From: a bacterium
GTDB lineage: Bacteria; Armatimonadota; Zipacnadia; Zipacnadales; Zipacnadaceae
Direction: 5' to 3'
Length of the DNA: 7,160 nucleotides
NCBI GenBank assembly: GCA_030607655.1
Contig: JAUWJN010000125.1
Coordinates: 1 to 7,160, forward strand
A model generated the notes under the pieces. It was given only the letters and a program-made list of their open reading frames with translations. It did no database searches and was not told the origin of the DNA. The position numbers and the translations under genes are program-made. Positions within the stretch are counted from its first letter, which is position 1. Every line of letters starts with the position of its first letter. Of this stretch, positions 5,850-7,160 are shown piece by piece.

Positions 5850-6722
5850 TTATCTATCCCCTTTCTGGAAGAACATTATATACTCGTGCTTAAATATATA
5901 GAAGCCGTGGCGAAGTGCTCTGTAACGCCACAGGTTCTCCTGGTTACGCTTGCCTCGATTCGACTGGATGTCCTTGATACAGATGCTCTTAAGTCGGAAG
6001 TCCCTCTTTAAGACTTCTTCCATTGTATGAAACCCTAGCGGACACCACTTACCCGCCGAATAGTAATCACCGATGACGAGTACCAAGTAACGATTCTTAC
6101 GAAGCAAGGGACGTAAATTGTCAACCACACGCCCGAACTCTCTCAAAAACTCTTCTTCTGACGACATGTTGGACAAGTCTTGCGTTAGCTCGCTAAACTT
6201 GATTATATCGTGGTATGGCGGATGTAGTATTAACAATTCGGCCTTACCATCAGGAAGTAACTGCTTCAGTTGTTCTGCCGTAGAAGGCTCCCTGCTGTCC
6301 GCTGTAAGAACCTCAGTTATTACCTTATATGGATTATCCGCTTGACAGACGAAATCCTTTGCGCGCTCGGCCACCTCTCGAACCAGCTCAACCCCCACTC
6401 CATGCCTGCCCAAGCGCTTACACTCAATCAATGTGGTGCCTAGCCCCAAGAAGCCGTCTATGACAGTCTCCCCTTGCTTAGTGAAGCGACGAATGGCCTG
6501 GTGAGGAATCTGAGGGACAAAATTGCCCCAGTACTCCGCGCTATGTACGCTACTACTATCCCGTGCGCCTAGCAGCCACAGGCTATCAGTTATTATCTCA
6601 GAGTAGCTGCGCCACTGGTTGAGGTCAATGTCGCTAAAAGGCGCAGGCTTAGGTGGCCGAACGTCACTCCCAGAATCCAGGTCCGTGCAGAGATCAGTCT
6701 CCTGCGAATGGGAAGTCCCCAT
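5850..6722 (-). CDS. Site-specific DNA methyltransferase (amino-methylating, N6-A or N4-C)
   Basis: This 290-residue enzyme should transfer a methyl group from S-adenosylmethionine to an exocyclic amino group of A or C in DNA, protecting sites from the nuclease encoded next. Motifs in order: a YWGNFVPQIP segment (64-73, motif X-like), motif I DGFLGLGTT (89-97), acidic VGVEL (109-113, motif II), LTADS (139-143, motif III), motif IV as HPPY (167-170) and a strand LVLVIGDYY (213-221). Motif I before motif IV with no large domain between fits the gamma-like order. Motif IV normally reads D/N/S-PP-Y, so H167 is unusual. I chose the ATG at 6722 because GAGGAG (6730-6735) lies 7 nt before it; an ATG at 6758 would add 12 residues with a poorer site. 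Confidence 0.88.
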   Translation of the reverse strand: MGTSHSQETDLCTDLDSGSDVRPPKPAPFSDIDLNQWRSYSEIITDSLWLLGARDSSSVHSAEYWGNFVPQIPHQAIRRFTKQGETVIDGFLGLGTTLIECKRLGRHGVGVELVREVAERAKDFVCQADNPYKVITEVLTADSREPSTAEQLKQLLPDGKAELLILHPPYHDIIKFSELTQDLSNMSSEEEFLREFGRVVDNLRPLLRKNRYLVLVIGDYYSAGKWCPLGFHTMEEVLKRDFRLKSICIKDIQSNRGKRNQENLWRYRALRHGFYIFKHEYIMFFQKGDR

Positions 6723-6729
6723 CACTTCT

Positions 6730-6735
6730 CTCCTC
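6730..6735 (-). promoter_or_regulatory. Ribosome binding site that decides the methyltransferase start
   Basis: The minus strand reads GAGGAG, 7 nt before the ATG at 6722. The alternative ATG at 6758 has only a weak GAG before it, and the extra residues (MSSERRNERREV) show no family match that I recognise. Confidence 0.6.
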
Positions 6736-6780
6736 TCATTTCGGCGTTCTGACGACATATTTCTATCTCACTGCTGCCCA

Positions 6781-6842
6781 GGTCGCGACAGGACCCGCCT
6801 TCGCGCAAGCTACGGCGGATAAAATGCCGCTCCTACCCAATT
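6781..6842. repeat. REP-like palindromic repeat between tautomerase and methyltransferase genes
   Basis: On the minus strand this begins GGGTAGGAGCGGCAT, which resembles the start of REP-type elements (GTAGGAGCGGC...) known from other bacteria, and ends with GTCGCGACC, containing the palindrome TCGCGA (6783-6788). In the middle CCGCC (6795-6799) pairs with GGCGG (6814-6818) around a 14-base GC-rich loop. It carries no open frame. It could act as a weak terminator or mRNA stabiliser between the two genes, but lacks a T run. Family assignment is from memory of such repeats and not from a search. Confidence 0.55.
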
Positions 6843-6852
6843 AGGCGTTCTG

Positions 6853-7029
6853 CTACCGGTCGGCGAGTAGTTGGCCGGCGACGCCGACATTCTTGGGCGG
6901 GTTCTCTTTGATGAGTACCGTAATATGCTCTATCTGGTAGATTTCGGCGGCAGTCTCGGTTAACCTCTTCACCAGCGCCCGCTTGCGCTCTATGGAAATG
7001 GGCGGGCCCTCAACGGTAATTGTCGGCAT
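6853..7029 (-). CDS. 4-oxalocrotonate tautomerase-like small protein
   Basis: This 58-residue frame encodes MPTITVEGPPISIERKRALV and continues to VGVAGQLLADR. It matches the 4-oxalocrotonate tautomerase family, whose ~60-residue subunits form hexamers and use the N-terminal proline, exposed after Met removal, as a general base. Pro2 is present, as is the PTITVEGPP start, the KRALVKRLTETAAEIY helix and the ITVLIKENPPKNVGVAG segment. The family's usual second-helix arginine pair is only partly kept, so the substrate is unclear; such proteins occur both in aromatic degradation and as stand-alone genes of unknown role. GGGAGG (7038-7043) lies 8 nt before the ATG. It is an isolated gene with no degradation pathway nearby. 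Confidence 0.9.
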   Translation of the reverse strand: MPTITVEGPPISIERKRALVKRLTETAAEIYQIEHITVLIKENPPKNVGVAGQLLADR

Positions 7030-7099
7030 TGTGCTTACCTCCCTATCAACTTCACCTATTACCGAGTAGCGGCCTCCCTACCGCAATCATTTATTATTA

Positions 7100-7153
7100 G
7101 TGGCACGGGCTTCCAGCCCGTGAGCAGCTACACAGGCAGGATGCCTGTGCCAC
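7100..7153. repeat. Two-hairpin palindromic dispersed repeat
   Basis: Two near-identical hairpins face each other: CACGGGCT-TCC-AGCCCGTG (7104-7122) and CACAGGCA-GGA-TGCCTGTG (7131-7149). Each has an 8-bp perfect stem with a 3-base loop. The whole unit is bounded by GTGGCAC (7100-7106) and its exact inverse GTGCCAC (7147-7153). The reverse complement of the right half is close to the left half, so this is an inverted pair of one REP-like unit. I recall similar GGCACGGGC...GCCCGTG repeats scattered through many environmental genomes. It lies upstream of the tautomerase gene and may be mobile. Confidence 0.8.
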
Positions 7154-7160
7154 CGAAAAA

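Noticed and set aside
5183..6011. Long plus-strand open frames opposite the nuclease and methyltransferase genes
   Set aside because: They are shadows of the minus-strand genes, which have clear motifs, coupled starts and ribosome binding sites.
4777..7153. CRISPR array formed by the repeats on the right side
   Set aside because: The repeats differ from each other, are kilobases apart and are not separated by regular spacers.

Overview
All recognisable genes in this window lie on the minus strand, so they read from right (7160) to left (1). The sequence is bacterial: it carries the widely conserved bacterial order dnaX-ybaB-recR, with Shine-Dalgarno sites before most genes. GC content is moderate to high, by eye. 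Separate gamma and delta subunits of a multi-subunit pyruvate/2-oxoacid:ferredoxin oxidoreductase point to an anaerobic or ferredoxin-dependent metabolism. Several palindromic dispersed repeats suggest an environmental lineage rich in small non-autonomous elements. I cannot name the lineage from sequence alone.

Layout in transcription order. (1) 7100-7153 holds a two-hairpin palindromic repeat. It is followed by a 58-residue 4-oxalocrotonate tautomerase-like gene (6853-7029) with its own ribosome binding site. (2) 6781-6842 holds a second, REP-like repeat. (3) 4979-6722 (or 6758) is a compact two-gene restriction-modification cassette. Its amino-DNA methyltransferase has a FLGLGTT motif I and an unusual HPPY motif IV. 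It is followed, one base after its stop, by a GTG-started nuclease with an N-terminal SAP-like domain and a PD-(D/E)XK core (GVD...DLK). (4) 4729-4925 is a broken duplicate of the first ~30 codons of dnaX, split by a 93-bp palindrome-rich insert. (5) 4192-4681 is a hicB-hicA type II toxin-antitoxin pair with the antitoxin first and an 8-nt gene overlap. (6) 1540-4154 is dnaX, ybaB and recR, closely packed. (7) 979-1542 is a small secreted or membrane-anchored single-HKD phospholipase D/Nuc-like protein that overlaps recR's stop. (8) 34-917 is porC-porD with an ATGA overlap. The next gene, probably porA, appears to begin just past the left edge.

The most unusual point is that hicBA sits between two direct repeats of the 5' end of dnaX (4053-4156 and 4729-4925). 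The simplest reading is that an insertion or duplication placed hicBA against dnaX. The intact gene uses the near copy and the far copy became a fossil that later received a palindromic element. If so, dnaX, ybaB and recR are now separated from their original upstream region and may be read from the toxin-antitoxin or restriction-modification side. The accessory block, from the tautomerase to hicA, thus looks like a small defence/stability region lodged beside a housekeeping replication-repair operon.
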